NCBI GenBank assembly: GCA_001310415.1
Contig: BAXE01000002.1
Span: 248,001-312,000, forward strand
Source of the DNA: Enterovibrio sp. JCM 19048
Lineage (GTDB): Bacteria; Pseudomonadota; Gammaproteobacteria; Enterobacterales; Vibrionaceae
DNA: 64,000 nt
Direction: 5' to 3'
Shown: one piece after another, positions 30,662 to 42,446 of the stretch
How the letters are laid out: the number at the start of each line of letters is the position of its first letter
Position numbering within the stretch: the first letter of the stretch is position 1
Position numbers and translations under genes: made by a program
Notes under the pieces: generated by a model
Told to the model about the DNA's origin: nothing
The model's database searches: none
Seen by the model: only the letters and a program-made list of their open reading frames with translations

Positions 30662-31513
30662 ATGGTTATTAAGGCGGACAGCCCGGCAACGTTTGCTGAA
30701 AAATATATTATCGAGAGCATTTGGAACAACCATTTTCCTCAAGGCTCCATCCTTCCTGCAGAGCGTGAATTGTCGGAATTGATTGGTGTAACACGCACAA
30801 CTCTTCGTGAAGTGCTACAGCGCCTGGCGCGTGATGGCTGGTTAACGATTCAGCATGGCAAGCCAACTCGTGTCAATGACTACATGAATACTTCAGGCCT
30901 CAACATCCTCGACACTCTGGTAACGCTGGAAGGTGAAGACGTACATGGCGTTCTGGAAAACCTGCTTGCTGCGCGTACTGATATCAGCGGCGTTTACATG
31001 CGCTATGCAGTAAAGAACGACCAGCAGGTTTGCGCAGCGTTGATTGAGAAAGTGATCAGCCGTTGTGAGTCCCTGATGGCGAGCGAAAGTTTCGCGAGCT
31101 TTGCTGAATCTGTAGAAGAAAAAGATGCCATCCAGCAGGATGTGAAAAAGATCTTTGATACGTTCGGCAAGACAGATCTTGAGACGTGCGAAGCAGTATG
31201 TCGCGGTCGTGCATTCAACCACTTTGACTACATGCTGTTCCAGGGCATGGCTCAGCTTTCCGGTAACAAAGTGTATGTGTTGACCATGAACGGAATGCGC
31301 AAGATTTATTCTCGCGTGGGTGGTTACTACTTCATGGATGAACGCGCACGCCAACTGGCGTTGCAGTTCTACCGTGACTTGCTGGATATCGCTATTAATG
31401 GCCGTCACCAGGACGTTGCTGAGCGAATCAAACAATATGGCCGTGAGTGTGGCGCACTGTGGTTCGCTAACCGCGAAACCATTGCCAAACTGATGGAGCA
31501 GGAAGAGGCATAA
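30662..31513 (+). CDS. fadR: Fatty-acid metabolism regulator FadR, Vibrio type
   Basis: An intact 283-residue GntR-family regulator that represses beta-oxidation and activates unsaturated fatty-acid synthesis, released by long-chain acyl-CoA. The winged helix is at 8-75 (FAEKYIIESIWNNHFPQGSI; LIGVTRTTLREVLQRLARDG). It is about 44 residues longer than E. coli FadR; the extra part maps around 125-185 (LIEKVISRCESLMASESFAS onward), matching the insert in Vibrio cholerae FadR that adds a second acyl-CoA pocket (established for that protein). C-terminal domain ends LDIAINGRHQDVAERIKQYG. ATG at 30662 aligns with the V. cholerae start. A FadR-like operator lies before fadH in this window. Confidence 0.95.
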   Translation: MVIKADSPATFAEKYIIESIWNNHFPQGSILPAERELSELIGVTRTTLREVLQRLARDGWLTIQHGKPTRVNDYMNTSGLNILDTLVTLEGEDVHGVLENLLAARTDISGVYMRYAVKNDQQVCAALIEKVISRCESLMASESFASFAESVEEKDAIQQDVKKIFDTFGKTDLETCEAVCRGRAFNHFDYMLFQGMAQLSGNKVYVLTMNGMRKIYSRVGGYYFMDERARQLALQFYRDLLDIAINGRHQDVAERIKQYGRECGALWFANRETIAKLMEQEEA

Positions 31514-31534
31514 ACGCCAATCTCGCTATGAATA

Positions 31535-31561
31535 AAAAACCGCCGTTGATGGCGGTTTTTT
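31535..31561. terminator. Bidirectional terminator between fadR and ycgB
   Basis: AAAAACCGCC and GGCGGTTTTT arms, six-base loop; A and T tracts serve both convergent genes. Confidence 0.9.
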
Positions 31562-31576
31562 GTCACCTTTATCCCG

Positions 31577-33119
31577 TCAGGTGCCAGGGATTAAGTCTGG
31601 ATCAAACTGCGGCCTTTTCGGGCAGGTTGAGAGGATCTTACTTTTACCGTCCGGGAGTTCTTCTTCCAGTATCACCTCAAAGCCCCACAGGCGGTGCACG
31701 TGTTTCAACACTTCTTGGTAGGAGTCACCCAACGGAATACGGTTGTGCGGGACATAGCGCAGCGTCAGCGACCGGTTGCCACGTAAATCCACATCGTAAA
31801 CCTGAATATTAGGTTCATGGTTGCTGAGGTTGTATTGAGCAGAAAGACGCTCTCGCAATTGCTGGTAACCTTCTTCATTGTGGATACTGGTGATCTCAAT
31901 AAAGTTCTGGCGGTCATCATCATTGATAGCGAAGAACTTCATATCCCGCATCACTTTGGGGGAGAGGAACTGGCTGATAAAACTCTCATCCTTAAAGTTT
32001 TGCATAGCGAAATGCACGGTTTCCAGCCAGTCTTTACCCGCGATGTCGGGGAACCAGTATTTGTCCTCTTCGGTCGGGTTTTCACAAATCCGGCGAATGT
32101 CCTGGAACATAGCAAAACCCAGCGCATAAGGGTTGATACCACTGTAATAGCGGCTGTTATACGGTGGTTGTGCCACGACATTGGTGTGGCTGTGCAGGAA
32201 CTCCATGATAAAGCGGTCTGACACCAGACCTTCATCATAGAGATGATTCAGGATGGTGTAGTGCCAGAACGTTGCCCAGCCTTCGTTCATGACCTGTGTC
32301 TGTTTCTGCGGATAAAAGTACTGGCTGACTTTACGCACAATACGGACAATTTCACGCTGCCAGGGCTCCAGTAAAGGGGCGTGCTTCTCGAAGAAATAGA
32401 GGATGTTCTCCTGTGGTTCATCCGGGAAACGTTCAATGGTAGCTTCGCGTATTTTCTCGCTGGTGGGAATGGTACGCCACAGGGCATTCACCTGGGTTTG
32501 CAGGTAATCTTCCGTGCTTTCTGGCGCGCTTTCTCCTCGGCCATGGAGATTTTTTGCGGACGCTTATAGCGATCCACGCCGTAGTTCATCAAGCATGGCA
32601 GGAGTCGAGCAACTTCTCGACCTCATCCACGCCGTATTTTTCTTCACATTCGCTGATGTATTTTTTGGAAAACAAAAGGTAGTCAATGATAGAGCTGGCA
32701 TCTGTCCAGGTTTGGAACAGGTAATTGCCTTTGAAAAAGGAGTTGTGCCCGTAACAGGCATGCGCCATTACCAGCGCCTGCATGGTGATGGTATTTTCTT
32801 CCATCAGGTAGGCGATACATGGGTCTGAGTTAATGACGATCTCGTAGGCAAGGCCCATGTGCCCATGCTTGTAACCGCGTTCAGTTTCGATGAACTTTTT
32901 ACCGAATGACCAGTGGTTGTAGTTGATAGGCATACCAACACTGGAATAGGCATCCATCATCTGTTCTGCGGTGATGATTTCAATCTGGTTCACGTAGGTG
33001 TCGAGCTTGTAATGCTCGGCAACACGCTTGATTTCAGTGTGATACTTTTCAAGCAGATCGAACGTCCAGTCTGGACCATCGCTCAGCGTTTTCTTTTTCT
33101 TTTTGGCTGCGACTGCCAT
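31577..33119 (-). CDS. ycgB: SpoVR-family protein YcgB, frameshifted
   Basis: About 514 residues after repair, the size of YcgB/SpoVR. Landmarks: HMGLAYEIVINSDPCIAYLM; MAHACYGHNSFFKGNYLF; YPQKQTQVMNEGWATFWHY; and the C-terminal KSKILSTCPKRPQF region. Histidines in GHNSFF and WATFWH suggest metal binding (inference). Two bases are missing, near 32590 (CATGCT for CATGCNTTG) and 32525 (CGGAAG for CGGGAAG). It is the last gene of the yeaG-yeaH-ycgB operon, 58 bases after yeaH. In E. coli ycgB sits away from yeaGH; in many gammaproteobacteria the three are together. Their proteins act in stationary-phase and nitrogen-starvation survival. Confidence 0.92.
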
Positions 33120-33177
33120 AAGCGTCCTCCTTGAAATCTGAATCGGAAAAAGAGGTAAGTAAGAGGGTCAACCGACC

Positions 33178-34448
33178 CTAGCTTACCTGTTTCTTAAACA
33201 ACTCTCGGAAGACGGGGAAGATATCGTCTGCAGACCGGATATTCTGCATGGCGAAGTTTTCATACCGCTCATCCAACGCTTCATACTCGCGCCACAGGGT
33301 CTGATGGGCCTTCGCGTGATTTCGATATACGCGTAATAACGCGTCACCGGTAGCAGTTGTTTTTCCAGCAGCTCACGACAGCCTGGAGAATCGTCTGCCC
33401 AGTTATCTCCATCTGATGCCTGCGCTGCATAGATGTTCCACTCAGTGGACGGGTAGCGCTCTTTCGCAATGTCGTTCATTAGTCGCAAGGCGCTGGAAAC
33501 AATGGTGCCACCAGTTTCCTGCGAGTAGAAAAACTCATGCTCATCCACTTCTTTAGCCTGGGTGTGGTGGCGGATAAACACCACTTCCACGTTTTTGTAT
33601 GTCCGGGTAAGGAACAGATACAACAGGATATAGAAGCGCTTGGCGATATCTTTGGTCGCCTGGTCCATCGAACCGGATACGTCCATCAAACAAAACATGA
33701 CTGCCTGGCTGCTTGGTTGTGGTCGCCGCTCGTAGTTTTTAAACCTCAGGTCAAAGGTATCGATGAAAGGCACAGCAGCGATTTTCGCTTTCAGTTCATC
33801 AATCTCTTCCTGAAGCCTTTTTTCTTCCAATGGCTGCGCGGGCTCTGAGGTTTTCAGTGCTTCAAGCTCAGCTTCGAGTTCACGCAGTTTGCGCCGCTTT
33901 CCTGCCGACATGGCGGTGCGTCGTGCCAATGAGTTTTGCAGTGACCGGACAATGGCAATGTTGGCTGGGACACCGGTGGCTTTGAAGCCGGAGCGGTGGG
34001 TTTTGTACTCAACCAGTTTTGTCATTTGGTTCTTTTTCAGATTCGGCAGCTCGAGATCTTCAAACAGGAGATCGAGATACTCGTCTTTAGAAATCTGGAA
34101 AACAAAATCATCCTGACCTTCGCCGTCTGGGCTGGCTTGACCTTCACCAGCACCACCTCCCGCGCCACCACCGGGTGGGCGTTCAATGCGATCGCCGGGA
34201 ATAAACTGGTCGTTGCCAGGGTGAACAGCATCGCGCTGTCCACCTTTGCCTTGACGGAATGTGGGTTCACGAATGTCACGGGAAGGGATAGTGACGCTTT
34301 CGCCACTATCCACATCAGTGATGGAGCGCTTGTTTACTGCGTCTGCAATCGACTCTTTGATCTGTCGCTTGTGACGTCGCAAAAAACGCTGACGGTTCAC
34401 CGTGCTTTTATTTTTCCCGTTGAGCCTTCGATCTATAAAATGCGCCAT
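33178..34448 (-). CDS. yeaH: YeaH (DUF444, von Willebrand A-like) protein, frameshifted
   Basis: About 423 residues after repair. The N terminus ([20 protein letters not shown]) and the glycine-rich [16 protein letters not shown] linker near 90-105 are characteristic. A vWA-type metal site D-x-S-x-S is in [20 protein letters not shown] near 255. One base is missing near 33320; the true path reads [20 protein letters not shown] and ends FKKQVS at 33178. It partners the YeaG kinase encoded 36 bases upstream. Confidence 0.92.
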
Positions 34449-34484
34449 AAGCCCCCCGTTTACGTTACTTCCAATGCCGGACGG

Positions 34485-36419
34485 TTACGAAGATTTACGC
34501 ACACGCAAGTACCATTCTGACAACAGACGGACCTGTTTGCGGGTATATCCTTTTTCCATCATACGGGCGACAAAGTCGTCGTGTTTCTTCTGCTCTTCGG
34601 TCGAGGTCTTCGCATTGAAAGAAATAACCGGGAGCAGCTCTTCGGTGTTAGAGAACATTTTCTTCTCAATAACCGTACGCAGTTTCTCGTAACTGGTCCA
34701 AACCGGGTTTTTCCCTTCATTGTTAGCACGGGCACGAAGTACGAAGTTCACGATTTCGTTCCGGAAATCCTTCGGATTACTGATACCGGCAGGCTTCTCG
34801 ATTTTCTCCAGCTCACTGTTCAGTGCGGAGCGGTCGAACAGTTGGCCGGTATCGGGATCGCGGTACTCCTGATCCTGAATCCAGAAGTCGGCATAGGTGA
34901 CGTAGCGGTCGAAAATATTCTGACCGTACTCAGAGTAGGACTCGAGATAAGCGGTCTGGATTTCCTTGCCGATAAATTCCACGTATTTCGGAATGAGATA
35001 ACCTTTCAGGTGCTCAAGATACTTCTCGGCCACTTCTTGCGGGAACTGCTCACGCTCGATTTGCTGCTCCAGTACATAGAACAGGTGAACCGGGTTGGCG
35101 GCTACTTCTGAATGGTCGAAGTTAAACACGCGGGAAAGGATCTTGAACGCGAAGCGGGTAGAAAGACCATTCATGCCTTCGTCTACACCGGCATAGTCGC
35201 GGTATTCCTGATACGACTTGGCTTTCGGATCCGTGTCTTTAAGCGTTTCACCGTCGTAAACACGCATTTTAGAGAAAATGCTCGAATTCTCTGGCTCTTT
35301 CAAACGGGACAGGACACTGAAGCGCGCGAGGATATCCAAGGTGCTGGGTGAGCAAGGTGCATTGGACAGCTCACTGCTTTGCAGCAGTTTGTCGTAGATT
35401 TTGATCTCTTCGGATACGCGAAGACAATAAGGCACTTTGACTATGTAAACACGGTCAAGAAACGCTTCGTTGTTCTTGTTGTTGCGGAATGTCTGCCACT
35501 CGGACTCGTTAGAGTGCGCGAGGATCATGCCATCAAACGGCAGGGCAGAGAGGCCTTCAGTACCGTTGTAGTTGCCTTCTTGCGTAGCAGTCAGCAGTGG
35601 GTGCAGCACCTTGATAGGCGCTTTGAACATTTCCACAAATTCCATCAGACCCTGGTTCGCTTTACACAGCGCACCGGAGTAGCTGTAGGCGTCCGGATCA
35701 TCCTGAGCAAAATGCTCAAGCTGACGGATATCGACTTTACCGACCAGGGAGGAAATATCCTGGTTGTTTTCATCACCTGGTTCGGTTTTCGCAATCGCAA
35801 CCTGATCCAGGATGGATGGACGGACTTTTACCACTTTGAACTTGGTGATATCACCACCAAACTCGTGGAGGCGTTTGGCAATCCAAGGCGACATAATGGT
35901 GCGCAGGTAGCGTTGTGGAATGCCGTAGTCCCCTTCAAGCAGTGCACCGTCTTCGTTGACATCGAACAGGCAGAAAGGGTGGTCATTGGTTGGGCTGCGC
36001 TCACCGTTGGCAGTCAGCACATAGATAGGCACTTTCTGCATCAGGCTTTTGAGCTTCTCGGCCAGGGATGACTTACCGCCACCAACCGGACCCAGCAAAT
36101 AAAGGATTTGTTTGCGTTCTTCCAGACCTTGCGCAGCATGTTTGAGGTAGGACACAATCTGTTCGATCGCATCTTCCATGCCGTAAAAATCCTCAAACGT
36201 TTTGTAGCGCGAAATGACGCGGTTTGAGAAAAGTCTGCTCAGTCTTGGATCGTGGGCGGTATCGATCATTTCTGGCTCACCGATAGCCATCAACAAACGT
36301 TCCGCTGCATTGGCATAGGCGCTGCGATCTTCCCGGCAAAGGTCCAGAAACTCCTGAAGGCTCAGCTCTTCGTCTTTAGCTTCTTCATAGCGCTGACGAT
36401 AGTGGTCGAAAATACTCAT
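34485..36419 (-). CDS. yeaG: PrkA-type serine/threonine kinase YeaG
   Basis: An intact 644-residue cytoplasmic protein of the PrkA family: AAA-like N-terminal ATPase plus C-terminal kinase-like domain. Walker A is in LLGPVGGGKSSLAEKLKSLM at about 105-124. The conserved blocks PFDGMILAHSNESEWQTFRN and VPYCLRVSEEIKIYDKLL are present. YeaG and YeaH are known to phosphorylate or control targets in nitrogen starvation in E. coli, with sigma-54 control there. I find no canonical -24/-12 element in the region upstream. First gene of the operon. Confidence 0.95.
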   Translation of the reverse strand: MSIFDHYRQRYEEAKDEELSLQEFLDLCREDRSAYANAAERLLMAIGEPEMIDTAHDPRLSRLFSNRVISRYKTFEDFYGMEDAIEQIVSYLKHAAQGLEERKQILYLLGPVGGGKSSLAEKLKSLMQKVPIYVLTANGERSPTNDHPFCLFDVNEDGALLEGDYGIPQRYLRTIMSPWIAKRLHEFGGDITKFKVVKVRPSILDQVAIAKTEPGDENNQDISSLVGKVDIRQLEHFAQDDPDAYSYSGALCKANQGLMEFVEMFKAPIKVLHPLLTATQEGNYNGTEGLSALPFDGMILAHSNESEWQTFRNNKNNEAFLDRVYIVKVPYCLRVSEEIKIYDKLLQSSELSNAPCSPSTLDILARFSVLSRLKEPENSSIFSKMRVYDGETLKDTDPKAKSYQEYRDYAGVDEGMNGLSTRFAFKILSRVFNFDHSEVAANPVHLFYVLEQQIEREQFPQEVAEKYLEHLKGYLIPKYVEFIGKEIQTAYLESYSEYGQNIFDRYVTYADFWIQDQEYRDPDTGQLFDRSALNSELEKIEKPAGISNPKDFRNEIVNFVLRARANNEGKNPVWTSYEKLRTVIEKKMFSNTEELLPVISFNAKTSTEEQKKHDDFVARMMEKGYTRKQVRLLSEWYLRVRKSS

Positions 36420-36775
36420 GGTCCTGCCCCCTAAATCGTGCTGTTATCGATATAGAAAGGATATCGGCGCAGTTGCTTTCATATCCTCACTCTATTAAGA
36501 CTAGTCGCAACTGATCAATTTGCTTGATTGAATTACTTGTTTTTTCGATATTTTTCCCTTTTGTGATAAGGCTTTGTATTCACGCTGTAACTTGGGTTCA
36601 GAACGATTGCCACGCCTAACCGCACGCAAGCCAGCAAATTTCGCTTAAATTCCTTGGCGGCATGGCAAATCACACTGTTTGGCATGAATTAGATTCCTTT
36701 CTGTTTGATCACAAAAGAAAAAAGCCGAACCCACGAAGGTTCGGCTTTGCGACTTTTGCAGCGTAGCAAATAATT
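36420..36775. other. yeaG leader and yeaD terminator region
   Basis: Between the start of yeaG and the stop of yeaD, both on the minus strand. The 5' part (36711-36748) holds the yeaD terminator. The remaining approximately 290 bases should carry the yeaG promoter. I looked for a sigma-54 TGGC-N9-TGC element on the minus strand and did not find one. Confidence 0.5.
36711..36748 (-). terminator. Terminator after yeaD
   Basis: AAAGCCGAACC and GGTTCGGCTTT arms, six-base loop, followed on the minus strand by TTTTTTCTTTT. Confidence 0.9.
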
Positions 36776-37639
36776 TTATTCGCAGCTGATGGTCGTCGAC
36801 AGAGTATGTTTCTCGCCTGGTTGGAGTGTCACGCTGCGGTCGTAGACTGCAGATTCAACACACACCATGGTTTGGTAACCGTCGTCTGCCATATCTGCCA
36901 TTGAGGCTGCCAGCGCTTCCCAAGGGTTCCATACCACGACTGCATTGTGTCCCGCGTTGGTCACATTCAGACGGCGCTGATTGGCGGCATCTTCAACCAC
37001 GACCGTGTCATCGGCGTGTAGGTAAATGCGGTCAACTTCTTCCGCGAATGTCGCAACGCCAGGGCTTGGCTGACGAACACCGGCGGCGATGAATTCATTA
37101 CCCAGGTTGGTGACTTTGGTCTGATTGATATCGCCGATGTTCAGGTAAGTGTGCAGCGCACCACCGATTTGCATTGCTTTGTCATCGGTATTGGTGGAGA
37201 TAAGGCGCACTTGCAGCGTCTCACTAACTTCGATCTGTACTTCTGCATGGAAAGCATGTGGCCAGATGGTGCGGGTTTCTGCGGAGTCTTCCAGGGTCAG
37301 GCTCAAGATCACACCATTCTCATTTTCACGGTGTTCGTTGAGTGTCCAGATAGCATTGCGTGCAAAACCGTGTGACGGCTCGGCAGCTTTGCCAAACCAA
37401 GGCCAGCAGACGGGAATGCCACCACGCAGAGCTTTATTGCCGGAGAAATCGGCTTTCTCGCTCATCCAGATAGTGTCTTTCTTTCCCGCAGGCTCAAAGC
37501 TCAATACGTGAGCACCAAACAGGGAGACGGCGGCGGTCGCTTTCGGGTGAATAACACGTACTACGCTTAAACCGTCAAGCTGACATACGGTGACACAATC
37601 AGATAAGACAGCAAGAGTTGGAAGCTGTTTTACGTCCAT
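36776..37639 (-). CDS. yeaD: D-hexose-6-phosphate mutarotase YeaD
   Basis: A 287-residue galactose-mutarotase-fold enzyme that interconverts anomers of hexose 6-phosphate. Landmarks: VSLFGAHVLSFEPAGKKDTI; LRGGIPVCWPWFGKA; SHGFARNAIW with the catalytic histidine; and WNPWEALAASMADMADDGYQ with the catalytic glutamate region. ATG at 37637-37639 (MDVKQLPTL) follows AAGGT; a longer frame from 37705 would run through the gapA terminator and is rejected. Gene order with gapA is as in E. coli. Confidence 0.92.
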   Translation of the reverse strand: MDVKQLPTLAVLSDCVTVCQLDGLSVVRVIHPKATAAVSLFGAHVLSFEPAGKKDTIWMSEKADFSGNKALRGGIPVCWPWFGKAAEPSHGFARNAIWTLNEHRENENGVILSLTLEDSAETRTIWPHAFHAEVQIEVSETLQVRLISTNTDDKAMQIGGALHTYLNIGDINQTKVTNLGNEFIAAGVRQPSPGVATFAEEVDRIYLHADDTVVVEDAANQRRLNVTNAGHNAVVVWNPWEALAASMADMADDGYQTMVCVESAVYDRSVTLQPGEKHTLSTTISCE

Positions 37640-37665
37640 GAGATACCTTTTCATGAAATTCAGAT

Positions 37666-37695
37666 ACAAAAAAGGCGGCCAATCAGCCGCCTTTT
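37666..37695 (-). terminator. Terminator after gapA
   Basis: AAAAGGCGGC and GCCGCCTTTT arms, six-base loop; minus-strand T tract TTTTTTG. It fixes the yeaD start downstream. Confidence 0.9.
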
Positions 37696-37728
37696 CGTCA
37701 CTCATGCCTTAAAGGAATCCGGAATTGA

Positions 37729-39184
<1,456 letters not shown>

Positions 39185-39568
39185 ATGAGTAACAACGATA
39201 AGTGGAAAGCAGAATTATCCGAGTTGGCCTACAACGTTTGCCGGTTGGGGCACACCGAGCCGCCTTACAGTGGCACCTTGTTGCACAATCATAAAAAGGG
39301 CAGCTATCACTGTGTGTGTTGTGGTGCCGAGTTGTTTGATTCCAAAGCGAAATTTGATTCAGGCTGCGGCTGGCCCAGCTTTGACCTTGCCAATGATGGT
39401 GCGGTGAAATACCTCGAAGATACCAGCCACGGGATGGTCAGAACTGAAATTCGCTGCGCCCAGTGTGACAGTCATCTCGGACATGTTTTCGATGACGGCC
39501 CGACCGATACCGGGCAGCGGTATTGTGTGAATTCAGTCTCTATGACATTCACTGAAAAAGCAGACTAG
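39185..39568 (+). CDS. msrB: Peptide methionine-R-sulfoxide reductase B
   Basis: An intact 127-residue enzyme that reduces methionine-R-sulfoxide. Two zinc CxxC pairs (CVCCGAELF and [10 protein letters not shown]); [10 protein letters not shown] and [15 protein letters not shown] with the catalytic cysteine in RYCVNSVSM near 118. ATG at 39185 follows AGAGGATGT. The longer frame upstream is not coding. Divergent from gapA as in E. coli. Confidence 0.95.
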   Translation: MSNNDKWKAELSELAYNVCRLGHTEPPYSGTLLHNHKKGSYHCVCCGAELFDSKAKFDSGCGWPSFDLANDGAVKYLEDTSHGMVRTEIRCAQCDSHLGHVFDDGPTDTGQRYCVNSVSMTFTEKAD

Positions 39569-39583
39569 CATTATTGAGGCTGT

Positions 39584-39613
39584 AAAAATGGCGTGCACTG
39601 GCACGCCATTTTT
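39584..39613. terminator. Bidirectional terminator between msrB and DUF2989 gene
   Basis: AAAAATGGCGTGC and GCACGCCATTTTT arms with a four-base loop. Confidence 0.92.
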
Positions 39614-39632
39614 CATTGGAGTAGGTGTAAAT

Positions 39633-40499
39633 TCAGCCTGCGTTTTGCAGTGCAGCTAAGGCATTTAACAGGTTGTTATTGAAATCCCCGCTTTCAATTT
39701 CTGACGCAATATCCTGGGCGATATCGGCGATCTGTACACGTCGGGCATCGGCCATCGGATACAGCAGTTTCAGCTGCGCTTCCTTGGCGATGGGCAGTCC
39801 CAATTCTCCCCCGACCAGTGCCCACATATAGGCCAGATCCAGATTACCCAGTGCATGATTTGCGGTTGCCAGTGACTTGACGACATCGGGTATGGTTTTC
39901 TCCCGCGTACTGCCAGCGCTGCCATCGTAATAGGAGAGGGCTTTCATCAGCAGGGTGATGGTATGGGCTTTATCTTTGTCGACATAATAGGTAGCGAGCC
40001 CCAGTTGTAGCTCCGGCGTGTCGAGATATTCTGTTTCTTCGAGTTTGAGAAACTGCTCCAGAGCCTCATTGTCACCCTGAGTCCAGCGGTAATAGATGAT
40101 TGATGGCTGGTAAGAAGATTTCAGTTCCTGCTCAATACGTTCAATGGAATCATAGGCGTGGAACAGGGCCTCGGTTCGCAGGGTCTTTTTCTCTTTCAGG
40201 GTGGTGGTTTCAATCTGTGCAGCCAGTTCCATGCATTTGGCGTACTTTTTGGTGAGCAGCAGTTCATCGAACTTATTGAGATCTGAGCCTTTTTTTACCA
40301 CGTCGTAGCGCTTCCAAATCAAATCAGTCCGTTCATGGCGGCATTGGCCGTCGCGCTCATTCAGTTTGTAGCAAATTTGCGGGTAATTTTCACACAGTTG
40401 CGCCGTGCTTCGGTTGCTCTCAAAGCATCCGGAAAGGAGCGATACGCTTAAAGCTGCAAATGCGTATTTTGTGGATGTGTTGATCAAGCCGGTCATCAT
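39633..40499 (-). CDS. DUF2989-family lipoprotein
   Basis: An intact 288-residue exported protein. Signal with lipobox LLSGC at about 21-25 (SVSLLSGCFESN). The body is alpha-helical and TPR-like (ALFHAYDSIERIEQELKSSY; LATANHALGNLDLAYMWALV). It matches the DUF2989 family known mainly from Vibrionaceae and relatives; function unknown. It ends against the msrB terminator. Confidence 0.82.
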   Translation of the reverse strand: MMTGLINTSTKYAFAALSVSLLSGCFESNRSTAQLCENYPQICYKLNERDGQCRHERTDLIWKRYDVVKKGSDLNKFDELLLTKKYAKCMELAAQIETTTLKEKKTLRTEALFHAYDSIERIEQELKSSYQPSIIYYRWTQGDNEALEQFLKLEETEYLDTPELQLGLATYYVDKDKAHTITLLMKALSYYDGSAGSTREKTIPDVVKSLATANHALGNLDLAYMWALVGGELGLPIAKEAQLKLLYPMADARRVQIADIAQDIASEIESGDFNNNLLNALAALQNAG

Positions 40500-40606
40500 C
40501 GTCTCTACCGCTCGCCTCGTCTCTGGGTCATTACAATTGACTTATAACATAAACACTCATTGTCAGTTTATGTTGAATTGCGAAGTTTTGCGTGGGGACA
40601 CAGAGA

Positions 40607-40634
40607 TAAAAAAGGCCAGCGGAATGCTGGCCTA
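40607..40634 (-). terminator. Terminator after RTX gene
   Basis: GGCCAGC and GCTGGCC arms, five-base loop; the minus strand then has TTTTTT. Confidence 0.88.
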
Positions 40635-40652
40635 GTCTGTCGACAAGCAGGT

Positions 40653-42417
40653 TCAGACAATGTCTGAACCGAGATAATTGATGTGCTCAGCATCTGTCCA
40701 GACAGTCACCTGATCGCCGGACAGCGCATCATTGAACACATAGGCTTGCAGGTCTGAAACCTGGGCTGAGGTCAGCCCCATTTGGCGTATCATTGCGGCA
40801 GACAGGGTTGCATTTGGTGTTGCTACCGCATCGTACTGCCAGTCGACACCGGTTAGATTGAGTGTGTCATCGCCGCTTCCCAGCCAGGCGACAAAGCCTT
40901 GCCAGTCGCTTTGATCGGTTGCATCTGACTGTGCATCAATTTCATGCAGGTTAATGGTAACTTCCTGCGCTTCCGCATTGCCAATCACAGCTTCCACACC
41001 TGAAATAACGTTGCCACTGATGCCGGGCGTAGCCTGATAACTGTCACCGGTGAAATCTACTTCTGCCGCGCTGTTGACGCGCAGTACATCAAATCCGGAT
41101 GAGGCATCGTAAATATTCTGGTTAACCTGGGTGCCATTGCCCAAGGTTTTGATCTGACCTTGAAAATCTTCACTGTCGAATATCAGGGTGTCAGAGCCAG
41201 ACTGCCGATGAGGGTATCAATCCCGCCTTGCCCATCAAGGACATTGTCATTGCTGAACCAACCGGCAAACAGGTCATCGTCACCCTCACCACCTAGCAGG
41301 GTGTTGCTGCCTGCGATACCGTAAAGTGTGTCGTTTCCGCTGCCACCATCCAGATAGTCATTCCCAGCCTGACCACGGAGGATATCGTCGCCGTTACCAC
41401 CATAGATTTTGTCGTCGCCGGCTCCGCCCCGCAGATCATCGCTATCGTCACCGCCATAGATCTCATCATTTCCGGCACCGCCAAAGATCAAATCGTTTCC
41501 TGAGCCACCGTTGATATAATCATTCCCCTGATCGCCCTGGATTCGGTCGTTTCCCTCATCACCCCAAATCTCATCGTTACCGGCACCGCCGCGAATAGTG
41601 TCATCACCAGTCTGCCCGCGGATAAAGTCATCGCCGTTATCCCCGAGTAGGAGATCATTGCCAGTGCCGCCGAGGATATAGTCGTTGCCGTCTCCGCCTT
41701 CGACCTTGTCGTTACCATTTTGGCCGTAGAGCTTGTCGTCGCCTGCGCCGCCGTGGAGGTGGTCATCATCATCGCCGCCCCAAGCGGAATCGTTGCCATC
41801 CCCCCCTGAAAGGACATCATTGCCGCTTCCGCCAACCAGATAGTCGTTACCACCTTCCCCGAAGAGGGTGTCATCGCCCTCGTAACCATAAAGGTTATCG
41901 TCACCGTGCAGGCTATTGTCATTATCAATTTGTTCAACCTTGATAGTGACATCAGACGAAGAAATATCTGTATCTACGTTGTTGAGTCAAAAGGACGCCA
42001 TTCAAAGCCCTGACGCTCGCTGGCTGGGATGGTGAAAAAGACAAGGCTTGCCCCGCCGGGGATGTTGATATCAATGGCAGAGCCTCGCTCGGCCTGGCTG
42101 ACGTAATCCACAATAATGTCGCGGCTGAGCACATTGCCGTCAGCATCCAAAATGGCATAGCCGAGACTGAGTTCTTCGGTGGAGGAGAAATTGAAATCTG
42201 ACAGCAGTGCGGTGACGAAAGTGCCGTCAGTCAGTGTGTAACGACCATCGCTGGAAGGAGCCAGTGTCTGGATTTCTGCCTCGCTTGAATCGCCATAAAG
42301 GGTGTCATTGCCTTCATAACCCCGCAATGTGTCGTCGCCCAAAAGACCGTAAATATCATCGTCATCCGCTGTGCCGATCAGGTTATTGCCTGAACTGTCA
42401 CCTGTGATAGTGCCCAT
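40653..42417 (-). CDS. RTX-repeat calcium-binding protein, frameshifted
   Basis: About 588 acidic residues after repair. Residues 1-40 begin directly with RTX-like repeats (GNNLIGTADDDDIYG). A short non-repeat domain follows at about 45-140 (YTLTDGTFVTALLSDFNFSS). Then comes a block of more than twenty GGxGxDxLx nonapeptides (about 155-400) that would fold as a calcium beta-roll. The C-terminal domain (about 420-588) has DGQGGIDTL, LNLTGVDWQYDA and YVFNDALSGDQVTVW. There is no Sec signal, so type I secretion through a C-terminal signal is expected, but no HlyB/HlyD/TolC genes are in the window. No catalytic domain is recognised. Bases are missing near 41985 and 41205. ATG at 42417 follows GCAGGATA. 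It is inserted between msrB-side genes and yeaC-ansA. Confidence 0.85.
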
Positions 42418-42446
42418 TATCCTGCCTTGTCCAATAAATGCGTTTG

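Noticed and set aside
30397..30672. Plus-strand 91-codon open frame before fadR
   Set aside because: It overlaps the fadR start, lacks a ribosome site and resembles nothing known.
36420..36710. Sigma-54 promoter before yeaG
   Set aside because: Expected from E. coli, but no TGGC-N9-TGC pattern was found on the minus strand.
37641..37705. Longer YeaD start (MSDEKAADWPPF)
   Set aside because: It would translate the gapA terminator hairpin; ATG at 37639 has its own ribosome site.
41293..41952. Alternative-frame open stretches within the RTX gene
   Set aside because: They arise from the repetitive GGxGxDxLx coding sequence read in the wrong frame.
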